The notes: generated by a model not told the origin, from the sequence alone. 64,000 nt of DNA from Spodoptera frugiperda (GCF_023101765.2 NC_064216.1:9551545-9615544), one strand, 5' to 3'; counted from the stretch's first letter, positions 13,063-25,679 are shown. Made by a program: numbers and translations.

Positions 13063-13805
13063 TCTTATTCGACGGTGACGTAAAAGAACGATCATAAAAA
13101 TAATACCCTAGCTTCCATTCACAAAAACAAAAAAATCATTAAAATTTATATTTTTACGATAGCACCCAATATTAAAAAAATAAAATGAATGAAAATTTTC
13201 TCATGAATAAATGTAAAAGGAAAGAGATTAGCATTATAAAACATTTAAAACGTTATGTTAAGAAATAATCGGGATCAAGGTCGGGTTAGAAACGTGTTTT
13301 TTTTTAAACTTTTATTAAACAGTTTCCTATTTCATTAATAAAACATACTTACAGTTAATTTGTCTGAGGGTTCATAAGTTAGCATTTTAGTATAATTTAT
13401 GTTATGAAACAAGTATATCGGAAAAGTTTTGCTGTGTCAAGTCAAAGGTTCCTTACTGTGTTTTCTTTATTATCATACATTTATTTTCTTCTCTACCATG
13501 CTCTCGCTACTGGTCGGTTTATTTTCTTCTTATTATTAGAGGATTTAAAGTATGTGATCTATAGCATGCTGAGTGACGAATTTCTGCTTTCTATTCTAAT
13601 AAAATGATAAATATTTATTTTTGCAAGTTGGTTATAAGATAACACTTTTACACGTCAATCTTTGAAATAACTAGATGAGGCTTATCCAGAGGTTTTCAGA
13701 TAGGGGCCTGAAAATGTGGCGAAATTGTCCCAGTAAAGGATGGTACGCTAGTATTTGCTTCGCGCTTGTCTTGGTTGGGCTCTAGATAAATAATTCTTAT
13801 AAATA

Positions 13806-14347
13806 CACTCGGCGTCACAAAAATCGCACCTCTTGGAATATTGTAAGTTTAAAACATGTCCCGCCAGTAACGAATACATTACACCTTATTAATATTGGTA
13901 TCAATTGAAAGTACGTTTAACGACCTTTAAATTAACAACAGTTAGAATTCCTAAACACAACAGATCTCATCAGCACGTAACGTTAAAAAAATGTTGTCAA
14001 AATATTCAGAATGGGATAACATTCCTCAAGAGACTGTTGTCACATTAATTCGTCCATGAGAGAAAGCATGGAAGCAGTCATCAGGGCTAGGGAGGGTAAC
14101 ACTAGGTTTTAAGTTGTTTTAAGGACTTATTTGCTGATAAAATAAAGTGTAACTTTTTAATCATTTGCATTTGCTTGCTTTTTTATTCCCCGGTAAACAA
14201 AAAACCAAATCCATTGATTTATTCTTAAACTTAAATGAATTGCCTTTCCAATGATACCTTACAGTCATATGTCTGCCATTGATTAATAGGGTTAAAATGA
14301 CTATGAAGGGAACTTTTAAAGACGTGCGATTTTTGTGACACCGAGTG
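13806..14347 (+). mobile_element. Tc1-like transposon relic (copy A)
   Basis: The ends are CACTCGGCGTCACAAAAATC at 13806 and its complement ending GACACCGAGTG at 14347. About 25 of 26 positions pair once the flanking TA dinucleotides (13804-13805, 14348-14349) are counted. At 14009-14112 it encodes the end of a Tc1-type transposase, starting EWDNIPQETVVTLIR and ending MRESMEAVIRAREGNTRF-stop. One base is missing between the two parts (CGTCCATGAG), so the frame is broken. The catalytic core is gone. The 542-bp length is the same in copy B. Confidence 0.8.
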
Positions 14348-15640
14348 TACCTAGCAATTACTTTTAACACTATGACCAAAACTTCCTTGTAAAGCTGTAA
14401 TAGGGATGAGCGTTATCGTAATACAATGGTTTGAATAGTTTAGGAACATAATTATACTTTTAAAGATCTTTAAAATTTAAATCGCTCTTCCATCCTGTAT
14501 ATTAAAAGCTATGAAAAAATTAATAGCTTAGTTTTTGACTTCCCATGCTGTATAAACATAAGAGTTCATATAAATTAATACTAACCCACGTTTCCGATAC
14601 ACGTGTCAAAAATAATTGCCAAGACCACTGACCTCCTTGCACTAACCACGCCGAAACGAACCGATTTAAATCGATCACTGTTGTATAATCGGGTACACTC
14701 ATTGAATAATCGATTTATAACAAGTGACATGGTATCTTATTTTAAGCCTTTTTGGGTTTCTTTTAAGATTTTCTTTGTTCAAAACAATTTTGGATGGCAT
14801 TTTGATTGATATTTTCTATTGAAATTATTCGAATTCACCGTTATATGCTGTTGTTCCTTTTTTAAACAGTGTTCTATTTATGAATCGAAAAGCGTTGTGC
14901 GGTTTAAAGCTAATCACCATCTCATTAAAATGTGTGTGGCCAGTTTTTCTTGATCCGTGTCAAAATGAGGTAGAATATTGTTATGCCCTAGATCTAACAT
15001 GTTGCTCAAGACTTCTAGTTTTGACAGGCAGTGCCATTTTTATTTATCTAGATTTTATTCGAATGGAAAATTGAATTTAAATGTCGAAGGTCGTCTGAAT
15101 TATTCCCTCATTCCCTGCCGGATGTTTTGCACATAGATTTTAATACTATTATGACCTGAATTATTCCATCCTTTAGATTTTTTCAAGTTCCGTTTCTATA
15201 TGTCGTATCACGATTTCAATAAGAAGCAGATATGAGTAAGTTGACGTTGCTTGGGAATATACGACTCATTCAAGGCCAAGCCTATAAAATTTTATTATCT
15301 TTAAATAATTATGCCATTATTATATGTATGTATGTATCTACGTCATATACGCACAATATAGGCTTCCTCCGAAACAGCTCCACTTATTCTGATGGGATTA
15401 ATGTGAGTAGAGTAAACTAAAAAGATTTAAGATCCCAATTCGGGAGTATTAAATGGCACTGGATTCAATATGCGATCTACCTACCAACCGCTACTAAATA
15501 TGTTATTAGTAAGAACCAAAAACGTAGATTACTCTTTATTCCAAACTATTTATGCTAATGAAAAGACGACAAAACCGTCGTAACATTTTTTCAATTGAAG
15601 TTGTGTACAAAAGCCATTCATGTGGTTTCTTTTGTTCCAG

Positions 15641-15659
15641 AAAACTAAGCATCTTCACA
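15641..15659 (+). promoter_or_regulatory. 5' UTR segment of NDNF exon, copy A
   Basis: A polypyrimidine tract and TTCCAG at 15635-15640 form a clear acceptor 20 bases before the ATG. So at least one non-coding exon lies upstream. I could not locate it or the promoter. Confidence 0.55.
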
Positions 15660-16637
15660 ATGAGACTAGCAAGTCTGCTGGTCCTTCACGCAGCGGGAGC
15701 AGGTCTCGCATCACCCACAGTCCTGGTCTCCAGACCTGTCGCCAAGGTTCCAGTGGAATGGCTGCCGATAGACAACCAAACCGTCTACAGGCTGGGTGAA
15801 GGGGAGAGTAAAAGGTACACAAATATTGTGATGGTATTTTCATGACTAGCGGTCATTATGAGTACAGGCTTACCATCAACAGTGTTTGACTTTTAATATC
15901 CGTCAGTTTTCTGCGTTTTCTTTTTGAAAATATTGTTCATCTGTTCGTTAGTCTCGCTAAACTACGAGTATGGCTCGACTGATTTGGTAAATTTTAGTCT
16001 TGTATTATTTGTGGAAGTCCAGGGAAGGTTTAAAAGGAAAGAAAATGTTTAAGGTGGTACGAAGTTTACCGAGTGATGGACCATATTTTACCTTAGAATC
16101 TATCTTAACATACTGATCAGATTTTATAGGAACTGACATGTTCTATAAATAAGATATTAGGAATCATTCAACCACATACCTGCTATAATAGAAAACTAAT
16201 TTGTCCAGACAGCAGATGCAAACCACAAAATACTTAGGCACTCCATGCATTAGTTTGTATCAGTAGAAAAGTGCATACCTATCTCATTACCATGAATTAA
16301 CAAGTAATGATGATATTTTTATACCATTTACATTTATAAGCCACTTACAAGACGCTCACAGTTATTGAAACGTTATTTAGATAATGCTTAACTAACTTGG
16401 CTAAGAACTAACTTGGCATTAACATAAAAATGTAGAAAAAAGAAGCAAAAATTAAGTGTTGAACATGACATCTATGTTTGAAAATGTAAAACTTCTTTAG
16501 ATGCAGTTCGATAAAAATTAGGTTGTGGATTTCTTTTTGTAATGTGTAGTATGCTAATGGAAAGTAATGTAAAGGCATGTCTCGTTGCTCAAATGGTCGC
16601 AAAAACGGTTGACAAGTAGGATAGATTTTTGGTTCGG

Positions 16638-16812
16638 TTTTTTTTTGGGAGGGGAAAATCATCTAATGACTTCTGCAGTCTTGGGCGAAGTGAGAGTGAG
16701 TGTCAGAGTCTTACTAACTTAACACCATCCCGTTCCTATTTCTGCTTTTTGAGCCCCGGCAAACCCACTAGGTAGTCCGCAGCTCCGGAGCAGGCATCAG
16801 CCAGTATCACCT
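16638..16812 (-). mobile_element. R1-like LINE tail in NDNF intron (copy A)
   Basis: T-run, AGGGGAAAATCATCTAATG, then AGCCCCGGCAAACCCACTAG. The allelic insertion at 33158-33335 differs in the middle third more than the flanking DNA does. Confidence 0.6.
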
Positions 16813-16934
16813 CTGAATCGGTTAGCGACGGTACCTATTAGGGATTTTTCGGTATATTGAAAAATTTCCTCAGTCATAGAGGAAATTTTGATGAGCTGAC
16901 TTGGGTGATATACGTTCCAGCGTTCATACATATA

Positions 16935-17210
16935 TCATACTAGCTTCTGCCCGCGACTTAGTCCGCGGAAAATTTAAAAATTTAGGGTTAGTACAACCCC
17001 TAATACTTAAGGGGATGAAAAATAGATGTTGGCCGATTCTCATAGATACCGGATAAGCACAAAAAATTCATCAAAATCGGTCAAGCCGTTTCGGAAGAGT
17101 ATGGCAACGAAAACTGTGACACGAGAATTTTACGAGTATATATCATTATATACTTTTTATGCTACTGGAACGCGGACGAAGCCGCTGCCAGAAGCTAGTG
17201 TTTCAATAAT
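16935..17210 (+). repeat. CTAGCTTCTGCCCGCGACTT repeat in intron
   Basis: It begins ACTAGCTTCTGCCCGCGACT and ends GACGAAGCCGCTGCCAGAAG, so the ends are roughly complementary. It stops about 25 bp before the exon acceptor at 17236. Similar ends occur at 52494-52530 and 58636-58662. The family is common in Lepidoptera, but I cannot name it with confidence. Copy B is at 33465-33725. Confidence 0.5.
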
Positions 17211-17650
17211 ATAATATCACTATGATTTTGTTCCAGCTTGGAGCTGAATACTTCATCTATATCCCAGACTATAGTTTTCATCACAATCAGTCCGTGTTCC
17301 AGGGATTTTCACTGGGCACTATATTATGGAAAGGCTGGCAATAATAACGGTAGGTCTTCTTTAAAACAATATAAATTGTTCAAGATAATGAATTTTATGA
17401 GTATTTTACGATGCTGAATTAACTAAATCTTAATGCAAAATATAATAAATTATTTCCAGGCCAACTTATACTCCAAAAAGAAAGCGCGAGCGGGGAAATG
17501 AGCACATTCTCGTTGAACATATCACAGCATGACAAATATGTTATGGTTGTAAGTATGAACAAAATTATACAGTACTTTTGATAGTGAAGTAAAATTTTTT
17601 TCAAAACTTATGTCAAACAGCAAGAATTGGTTTTTGTTTAAACAAACTGA

Positions 17651-17822
17651 CTGCAAAGCTGTTGGAGCGGTGGGTAGGTAACTGGCTGCCGTGGACCGTG
17701 TCGCGGGTTCGATTCCCGCACGGAACCGCTTTATGTGATCCACAAATTGTTATTGCGGGTCTAGGTGCCAGTTGTATGTAAAATTTTATGTTTGTAAACG
17801 AACCTACGACACTAGAGACAAT
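17651..17822 (+). mobile_element. tRNA-derived SINE (family D), copy A intron
   Basis: A-box-like GAGCGGTGGGTAGGTAACTGG and B-box GGTTCGATTCC, then a body with TGATCCACAAATTGTT and an ACGACAC end. It lies within the intron before the exon at 17865. Present in both copies, so it is older than their split. Confidence 0.75.
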
Positions 17823-17983
17823 CTTAGCTTACGGTAACCTTAAAAAAAAAAACTCTTTTTTCAGTTATCAACGACGCGAGGTGGTGCCGCTGTAGTCAGT
17901 GTTCGCGGTGAAGCTACAAGACATGTGCGCATGCGGCTTAGGGTGCGTTCGCGCAGAAGGCTGGCTGCTAATTGGGAGCCTAG

Positions 17984-20900
17984 GTGAGTTCTGAAATACC
18001 GGATACTTTGTCACGAGAAATATAATAAAAATAGTGCCCTAAGCCGTTAGTTTGAAAGGAAATCTAGAAAATTGTAAAATCGAAACAAAATATTTTGTCC
18101 AAAATTTGTGCTTCAGTTTTTAGACATTGAATAAATTAAGATTGTAAATATTTTTCTTTCGTAACACGAATGTAATATCATCTAAATGACACTACCCACC
18201 TATTAACAAAAATACGCTTTAAATACCAAACTTCAGATTTAACTACAGTCACAATACTGCCAACAATTTCGAAGTGACCAAGCCTTGTAAGTTACAAGCT
18301 CGTTACACAAGTCATGTGTTATCAAGTCTGCTATCGGTAACTCGTAATAAAGTAACTATGTGGCCGTTAAGTGAATTAAGTATTGGTTAATCTTGGACTG
18401 TGGCGTTCGGAACAGGTTAAAGGTGGATATGTGTTACTTTGTCCACTTGCGAATTATTGTTTGTTTTATTTTTGTTTTGTTGAACAAAGTACGCTGATTA
18501 GCTGACTGAGAGTTGGTTTTTCTTTTTACTTTAAAAAAAAAATGACTTTGATAAAAGAACTCTCTCTCACTATGAAGTCAATTTTTTTTATTGCAAATTG
18601 ACCGGGAAGGCCCTTTTGAACGTCAAAGCAAATATTACAATATAAAGAAAATCAAATGTCTGTCTGTCGGTCAGTCCTCTAGTGAAGCTATTTTCTATAG
18701 TGGTCGTTCTAAAGTGTAAAATCCTATGGAGAAGAACGAGCAATAACCTCCGTAGTCGGGTTAGGAAAAGTAGTCAAATAATATAATCAATGCTCAACAC
18801 GACATGTTTCATATCTCATTCTCCTTCAAATTTTTGGCGATTGATAACCCTTGCGTTGGTTTAAGCCCAGTAGTTATCAGGTGCCAGCGATAATGAAGAG
18901 GTTCAACTGAATATCCTCTGAAAATCGTAAAAGGAGAGCAAAAGTCGTCAATCTCCTAAAAGATATCTTCCGTAAAATACCATATCCAGTGCATTCACTA
19001 AGATGCATACTTCAGAATCAATATAACACACACCTAAATCACCTCGTCCGTTGACACTCAGAAATATCTCAATAAAAACAAGTTGCTCGACGCACCGTTA
19101 GATATAAATGTCTCACATACACATGTTCCTTGCAAGAAAACCAATGAATTTATAACACTGTGCCTTTTAGAGCCAATGCTGTTCGCTGCAGGTAATGAAA
19201 TTTTTATGAAGACTTTGATTTATGGGTTTACTTCAAGCTTACTTCGCTTTAGATTTTCATCGATTTCTTAGTGTTTTGTATCAATATGGGCAATAGTGAT
19301 AAATGGGCTATAAAATAAATGTTATAAGCAATATGACAGCTCTATGTTTTGAATTTAGATGAGGACGCCATTTTTGAACTGGTTTTTCTCATTTGTCTTC
19401 CTCAACTGTTTTAAAAACAATCATCAAGTCTTTTCCTAATTTCTACAATCGTTCTTATTTTACCTCATGTTATATCATCAGTACCCTTAGTCCGAGTTAA
19501 TTTGACGTTGAACGAAAACGAAACGAGAGTGCGTTCCCCGCTCCGATTGGTTGGTTCATTGGAGCTGGTCAATCAGAGCGCCGAACTCGACTCGTTTCGA
19601 TTACTTTGAGTTTGCTTTACGTTTACTGTAGCCATACTATGTAAGGCTACAGTTCCTTACATTCCACATTATAAATAACAGCTTTTTCTATTACTCCTTC
19701 ACAAACAAAATTTCTCATCCTCGCCATCAGATGATACACCATGAGAAATTCCAAGCTGTCTTAGTACAGTTACAAATATTTCCTGATAGTGCTTTTTATG
19801 AGCAAAATGTTCTTTATCGTCCCACGTAGCCTGTCAATCATAGATGCTGCTATACAACATCGTGTGATGGAATTCCTTAGCTTTTAATTGTGTATCTATA
19901 GAGCCATGTGCTTGTTTGAGATGCTTTGATGTCCCGTTATTGAAGTCTACAATGACAGGGATGGCTGTTGGTTCTTAGAACTGGTATTTAAATTCATATT
20001 TTTTTTAACTGACTTCAAAAAAAGGAGGGTTCTTAGTTTGACCTGTATGTATGTATGTTTGTGCGTGATTATCTCGCGTTTGTCTGAACCAATTTTGTTG
20101 CGGTTTTCAGCGTAGTATTTTTCCGGCTTAGGAGAAAGTTTTAGATAAGACCAATTACCAGACTTAAAAAAATGGGGGTTCGCTCGGCAACTTTTGAAGG
20201 CGGTTCCCTTTTTAAAACAAGTTTTATATTAGATTTTGCTAACTGATAAGTCAGTCGTTAAATAACTTAAATCTTCAAAGAATGCTGAGGCACAATTCTA
20301 TTATTTTAGCATTCCAAAAGAAAAATATTTAAAAGTGTTTAATGATAAAAATATGTGGATAGCCACATATTTTTAGTTCGATACTTGTTTCACTGTTTTA
20401 ATAATAGAAAGATTTAGCTTGATTGAAATACAATCAATTTAACACAAGATTACTTTGAAACAATATTAACACAGACAAAATTAGAATTTCAATTAACAAA
20501 TTTTGTAATAAGGACACCATCGATTGACGCACAACCAGCCGTTTCGTCCCCATTCTTGAACTCGTAAATCAGTTTATTTGTAAAGCTAATACGAGTCCGG
20601 GTTCAAAGTCGTGTCGCCGCAATACATCGATATTAATTCGTTAGGCAATACGTCACTCAATCTTACATTGTAGGTTCTCTACTGCATTAAAGTTACCATT
20701 AAAACCTTCACTAAGATTTCTTCTCTGGTTTATGGTGCAGACATATCGGATGCCGATATAAAATTTCAATCGGATTTTTGGCATTGGCATTCCATATGAC
20801 ATCATCGGTACGCGTCGTATGTAGGTTTGCCGATGAGCGGTCCGTACGGTGCGAATCAGTGGGCGCCGTTGTATGAGTTTTTATACAAGACAAAGTAAAA

Positions 20901-21295
20901 TCCTGTGCGTGCGATGCGTCCGATACGTGTGTTACGGGTCTTTGGACGCTTACCTTAATCATCAGCTATCATCGGCAACCTATATTTTCAATTAATAATA
21001 ATTCATTTTATATCAACTGTTTGCGTCCCACGGTGGTCCAATTTCAGTTTTGTCTCAAATTTAGTAACCAATATAATAAAACAATAAATTAGTGACTTCT
21101 CACTAAAATAGTATCCGAATACAATTCTGCGAAATAGCGAATCTTTGATCCTTAATTTACCTTATAGCTACCAAGATTCTAGGAAACCTTTTTTGTCTAT
21201 AGGCGACACTTCGAAAAGGGCTTGATTAAATTTATATTTAACTGGAACTTAAAAGTCGAAGAAAATTAAGAGTTTTATTTAGGTACATTATTATA
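17984..21295. other. NDNF intron, copy A, first part
   Basis: Intronic DNA with uneven similarity to 34522-37999. It includes a family M MITE (19490-19640), a TTTTTTAACTGACTTC-like dispersed repeat near 20005-20215, and a copy-A-only insertion at about 20742-20960 replaced in copy B by a LINE tail. No exon is needed here: exon 17865-17983 ends in phase 2 and the next exon at 40022 restores the frame. Confidence 0.5.
19490..19640. mobile_element. Family M MITE, copy A intron
   Basis: Left end CAGTACCCTTAGTCCGAG with an inner CTCCGATTGGTTGG / CCAGCTCC..CAATCAGAGCG inverted pair. The right end has decayed. Counterpart at 36090-36225. Confidence 0.45.
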
Positions 21296-21580
21296 TCGTC
21301 ACACCTTTTATCCTCGAAGTGGTAGGCAGCACATTATGGCACGGATTGCCACTGTACAATATACACCCTCTTTTCACAATTCCTGTTCTAAGTCTCATGT
21401 CCAATAGGTTGTGAGCCTATCGCCATATACCGGGCACATTTCCAGACTCCGTGCTACTACTGAGAAATTTCTAAAAACCGAAAAAAGCCAGCAATACTTC
21501 GCCCGACCGGGAGAACCGAACGCGAGACTACTTGCCTGTCGGTGGCAATTGCAACCACTCGGCCAACGAGGCAGTCAATA
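21296..21580 (-). mobile_element. tRNA-derived SINE (family C), copy A
   Basis: Inverted copy of the SINE at 6311: GAACCGAACGCGAGAC near the B-box, GTTGCAATTGCC and GCCAACGAGGCAGTC at the head end. Allelic copy at 38000-38285. Confidence 0.6.
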
Positions 21581-21944
21581 AAGATTTAAGTAATCAAATT
21601 GAACATTTAAGTATTCCAATTTCTATCATTCATCTTTATATATGTATACTACTTACTTAATTAAAGTGACGACAAGTAACATATTAATTAAGACCACTTA
21701 CAGGTATGCATAGTCCTGACTCGATTAAGTATGCATGCCTTAGTTTCTATGTTTTTTATTTGTATGAATTCCTTCGTAGCACAGAAGGTAGTGATAACTC
21801 CACCATTTATTAATTTGATCTACTTGAGAATAGTTTAGAAGCGTTTGTTATTCTATTTCGTCATCATGTTTAACGTTATTTCTGATTGATAAGATTTGAG
21901 CTTTAATATTTTACTTTTTTGTGGGTTGTGGCTGTGAAATCCTT

Positions 21945-22140
21945 TAGATTTCCGACACTAGGATTTTCTCCTGTGTCGTGGGTGCGACTACAAACATACA
22001 AATTCACACAGACAGATGACACACAGACAGATGACACCCAGACACGAAACAACAATTTGTGGATCACACAAAGTGTTGCTTCGTGCGGAAATCGAACCCG
22101 TTACACAGCTCATTGGTACCGCGCCAACCGTGTGGTAGAC
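21945..22140 (-). mobile_element. tRNA-derived SINE (family D), copy A
   Basis: Inverted: CTCCTGTGTCGTGGGTGCGA, a CAGACAGATGACAC repeat, then GGAAATCGAACCCG (the B-box complement) and GTACCGCGCCAACC. Allelic copy at 38828-39000. Confidence 0.6.
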
Positions 22141-22879
22141 ATTACGATTTAGATATTTTCAACAGATACTAAAAAAAATTTTTTGAAGTTATGGGTTATC
22201 AGAAACAAAAGTCATTTTTATGGTATGCAATTACAATCAAAAATTCTATAACACTTCTTCATAATTATCTATCATCTTGAGATTCTCTTGCTTACCAGTT
22301 TAACTACCCAGCCATGATTCCAGATCAAGCATATCTTAATTAATCAAAAAGATCAAACGATTAATTAAAAAATCCAACGCGTTTATAATCACCATCTTGT
22401 ATTAGTCCAAACCACTTTTTTATTCTACTAAACACGTATATCTGAGAAGCCATCCTACCTTTAAAGTAATTCAATAGGATTTTCAATGTTTTCAACGTAG
22501 CTCGTCAATTTAACTTCAATAATTGACTCCTTATAAAGATTGTTAAGAAAGTTGCTAGTTTTCTCGTTCTTGATTGTATCTTAACAGGCGGCAGCAATTC
22601 AGGCTATACTTTTCCAGTATATCCTGGTCTTTCTTTCGGTTGATAGTCTGTGCAATGATGGGTCTTGCTATATTGGTCGTATACTGCGTATTGGTAGTAG
22701 CTACAATGTCTACATTTCTTATGTTTTTCTTCGTAAAGTTTACTTTTAATCAAGTGGTTAGACTCTTTATGTTTTTAGTTGGTTGAATTAAATAATAATT
22801 AATTATTATTTTGAAGTAATATTTTTTGGTGTGAGGTCAATAGGACCAGTTTTTATTTCTATCAACGGTTTTCACTTGA

Positions 22880-23010
22880 CTGCATGGTTGTTGCGGTGGC
22901 TGGGCAACCGGCTGCCGCGCAATGTGCAGCGGGTTCGATTCCCGCACGAAGCAACTCGTTGTGTGATCCACAAATTGTTGTTTCGGATCTAGCTGTAATG
23001 TGAACTTGTA
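22880..23010 (+). mobile_element. tRNA-derived SINE (family D), 3' truncated
   Basis: Head GTTGCGGTGGCTGGGCAACC and GGGTTCGATTCCCGC, body to CTTGTAA. It then joins directly to NDNF coding sequence at 23011. The intact allelic SINE is 39743-39908. The truncation is one side of the copy A deletion. Confidence 0.75.
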
Positions 23011-23244
23011 AATGAACGATTAGACAATGAAACACGTTTTGATTTGATTTCTGAAGTTGATAACAAGATCAATGTGGATTCAGACTTTTTCAATGTCTAT
23101 GAAGGGAATTTCAATAATGTCTTTAGAAGGAAGAAGTTTGGTAAGTGTTGTTTTCGTCCTTTGCTTTAATAGCAAAGATTTTAATTATTTTTTTATAGAA
23201 TAATCTACCAGACAGATCACCTGACGGTAAGCAATCGCCGCCGT

Positions 23245-23272
23245 NNNNNNNNNNNNNNNNNNNNNNNNNNNN
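23245..23272. other. Assembly gap, 28 N
   Basis: The bases on its left (23205-23244) match 40365-40404 and the bases on its right match 6693 onward. The gap therefore sits exactly at the overlap boundary of two contigs covering the same locus. Confidence 0.95.
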
Positions 23273-23601
23273 GCCGATAATTGTTCATTGTGGTTTACCG
23301 TCAAACATAAAAATATAATAAGGAACCGAATGGAACTGGCACATTTATTTCACCTTTTCGGTGAAGGAAACTGCCCTTGTGTAATAGGCCTTTCAATCTC
23401 TCATACTCCTGTGTGTATAGATTTGTATTTTTGTGGGATAAATCTCGTTGTACATAGAGAAGGTGTATAATTTACACACTAGCACACTATAATAAACACA
23501 CTAGCACTTGGAGCAATAGAGTTGACAAACTCTATTGCTCTCAAGTAGCCACAATAAATGAATCGAGTTTAGAGTTGAGTCTTAGTGTTTGGTTATGGGT
23601 G

Positions 23602-23738
23602 TTTTTGAAGGGGAATTCATCCAATGAATCGTCCCAACATCGGCGAGGCGAAAGGGAGTATCAGGCTCTTACTGATTAAAAACCACCCCGTTCCTTCTCC
23701 TGCATTTCAAGCTGGGGTAGTTTGTAGCTCCGATGATG
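23602..23738 (-). mobile_element. R1-like LINE tail, copy B of 7020
   Basis: Same insertion as 7020-7158, with small differences after CATCCAATGA. Confidence 0.6.
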
Positions 23739-24461
23739 TTATGGGTTGACACAGATGTTATGACTGAAACGTAATTAACAAACTTATGTTTTTCTGAGGA
23801 GGTATACATATACTTTGTAGAATGGCCAAACACCATCATCGTAAGTTATAAAACAAAATAGGGCTGACCTTCCTTTCAACTAACGAAAAAAATATCTTGA
23901 AGTAGTTTTTCAGTCAGATAACACAGACTTTAAAGACATGTTATTCAAAAACTCCCTACCGAAAATCCCCGACTTATTAGTATACAAACAAATTATCAAA
24001 ACATTTTAACAGATATCCAAAGCAAAACAAATCATCATTAAAAAAAAACCTTAAAAAAAATCTTTAAGAAGGATTATCCCGAACCGAAAAAGATAATCTG
24101 GTCATCCCACGGAGTACTTACCCGCGAACCTCATCAGTGTTGGTCGTTTAAAAATAAACATTATTGCCTATATTTCCTCCAGAACAAATACTCGTCGGTG
24201 CGTAGGTGACAGGTCCATTCCCTCTCATCATTATTGAAAAATATTTTTTTTACGACTGAACGATTTATGAGACCATTTCGTGGTGTAAGTCGATTGTAAT
24301 TCCGAGAGTTTAACTTGACTCATTATTGGAGGTATGCGTAGTCGATTTGTGGAGTAAGAAGAAAACATCTTCTTGACTGGTTGACGTTCATTCTTAACGA
24401 TAAATAATAATATTGCTTCTACACGAGTAATTAAAAATTAACTGCAATGATTTTTGAATCT

Positions 24462-24605
24462 GTGCCCTTAGTACGAGTTTTCTTTACGTTTAAACGAGAG
24501 CTTGTTCGGTACTCTGTTTGGTATATTCGATCCGGCTAATCAGAGCGTCGAACGCGCACATGTTTTGGTTACTTTAAACGTTAATCAAACTCATACCAAG
24601 GGTAC
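24462..24605. mobile_element. Family M MITE, copy B of 7877
   Basis: Same insertion, with a 4-bp deletion in the inner stem (CTCTGTTTGGTATATTC). Confidence 0.5.
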
Positions 24606-24867
24606 TGAAATCTAAGGAATAAACCAGTATACTGAAGAGCAGTTTAAAGTAGACCGCATAGTCGCTTACTACCAAGTCACCATATGGCTAAACACCGACC
24701 CATTACTAATAAAAAAAAATATATTAAAAAGTACTGGACAAATTTTACAATGCATCCAACCTGTGGAAACCATGTGGAAGTCATTGATGCAGGCTCAGTC
24801 GTCCAGTAATCGATTCTCAAAAGCTTTTTGACTCGTTAACGAATAAAAACCAATAATATTTTTAGTT

Positions 24868-24988
24868 AACTAAAAATTACAGCTTACTCACGTACATTAA
24901 TGAAGTAAAGCTCTACTAGTTTCGAGTCACAGAGGAACTCGCGTAGAGCTTTTCTCCAGTAAGGTACGTGAGTAAACCTTGATTTTTA
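24868..24988. mobile_element. MITE, copy B of 8286, internally deleted
   Basis: Ends as in copy A, but roughly 35 bp of the loop around AACATGAACAGCGTACGGG is absent. Confidence 0.5.
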
Positions 24989-25303
24989 AATAAGTTAGTA
25001 TGTCTTACGATAGTTATTATGAAAAATATTTTAAGTGAATTATTGTCACTAGGATTGTCTTTAAATAACTAACTGCCAAGAAGCAGTACTTAAAAGATTA
25101 AGTAGCTATAAACTGGACTTCTGAGTAAGCGAACTTGAGCTCGATTTCTGTGTCAGAGAAAGTACGATAAAATTGGTTTTCAATTTCGTTGTTCTGAGAA
25201 TTTCCTGGATAATTGAAGGACAATCGAAGATATCATAATCGTAGTCCGTTCGACTTTTGTAAAAAGGACTGTAATGACTATAATACAATTTAATACGGAA
25301 CCC

Positions 25304-25679
25304 TTTTTTGAAGGGAGAAAACCTTCCAAAGCCTTCTCTCGCCTTTGGCGAGGCGAGAAGAAGTGTTAGACTCTCACTGACTAAAAACCACTCTGTTCCT
25401 ACTTCTTCTTTTCGAGCCGGAGCCCCGGTAAACCCGCTAGACAGTCTGCAGTTATACGGAACCCTTTTTTTTGAGGGGGAAAATCATCCAATGACTTCTC
25501 CCGCCTTGAGCGAGGCAAGAGAGAGTGTCAGACTCTTACTGACTAAAAACCACCCCGTTGCTACTCCTGCTTTTCGAACCGGAGCCCCGGTAAACCCGCT
25601 AGGTAGTCCGCAGCTCCGGATCAGACATCAGCCCTACTGGGCCCCATCTGTGGTGGTCTGATAGCTCTTTGATGCGCGC
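25304..25679 (-). mobile_element. Double R1-like LINE tail, copy B
   Basis: Tails at 25304-25452 and 25465-25679. The 12-mer AATACGGAACCC / TATACGGAACCC stands at 25292-25303, 25453-25464 and 25680-25691. These flanks are cleaner than in copy A. Confidence 0.7.

Larger units (their letters stand above)
15660..23140 (+). pseudogene. NDNF: NDNF/nord, copy A: coding exons 1-5 plus broken exon 6
   Basis: Exons are 15660-15814, 17237-17349, 17460-17548, 17865-17983 and a remnant 23011-23140, each with a GT donor. Exons 1 and 3 are identical to copy B; exons 2 and 4 (numbering from the ATG) differ only at synonymous sites. The fifth coding exon lacks its first 151 bases, its acceptor and about 146 bases of intron, which are present in copy B at 39876-40172. 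The break joins a SINE tail to the exon at a short AAAT microhomology. As written, this copy could encode only the N-terminal 158 residues before missplicing. It ends at a gap, and no later exons follow in this copy. It is either a non-functional allele or a mis-assembled contig end. Confidence 0.8.
6693..23244. repeat. Copy A of a 16.5-17 kb duplicated block (probable allele)
   Basis: Every part of this interval has a counterpart in 23273-40404, in the same order and orientation. The offset starts near 16,580, falls to 16,518 around exon 2 and rises to 16,869 near 22574. Copy A begins at GCCGATAATTGTTC, which is exactly where copy B begins after the N gap. It ends inside a family B LINE tail at the first N. 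The interval holds NDNF coding exons 1-5 and a damaged exon 6. The simplest reading is one haplotype of a heterozygous locus. A true tandem duplication is the less likely alternative. Confidence 0.9.

Noticed and set aside
15655..15843. Minus-strand 62-codon frame opposite the first NDNF coding exon
   Set aside because: It is the antisense shadow of a strongly supported exon. Its identity in both copies only reflects the identical DNA.
22574..22786. 70-codon hydrophobic frame, also at 39443-39655, preceded by TTAACAG, as an extra NDNF exon
   Set aside because: NDNF reads correctly without it: the 34403-34521 exon splices in phase straight to 40022. Differences between the two copies here change amino acids, unlike in the real exons.
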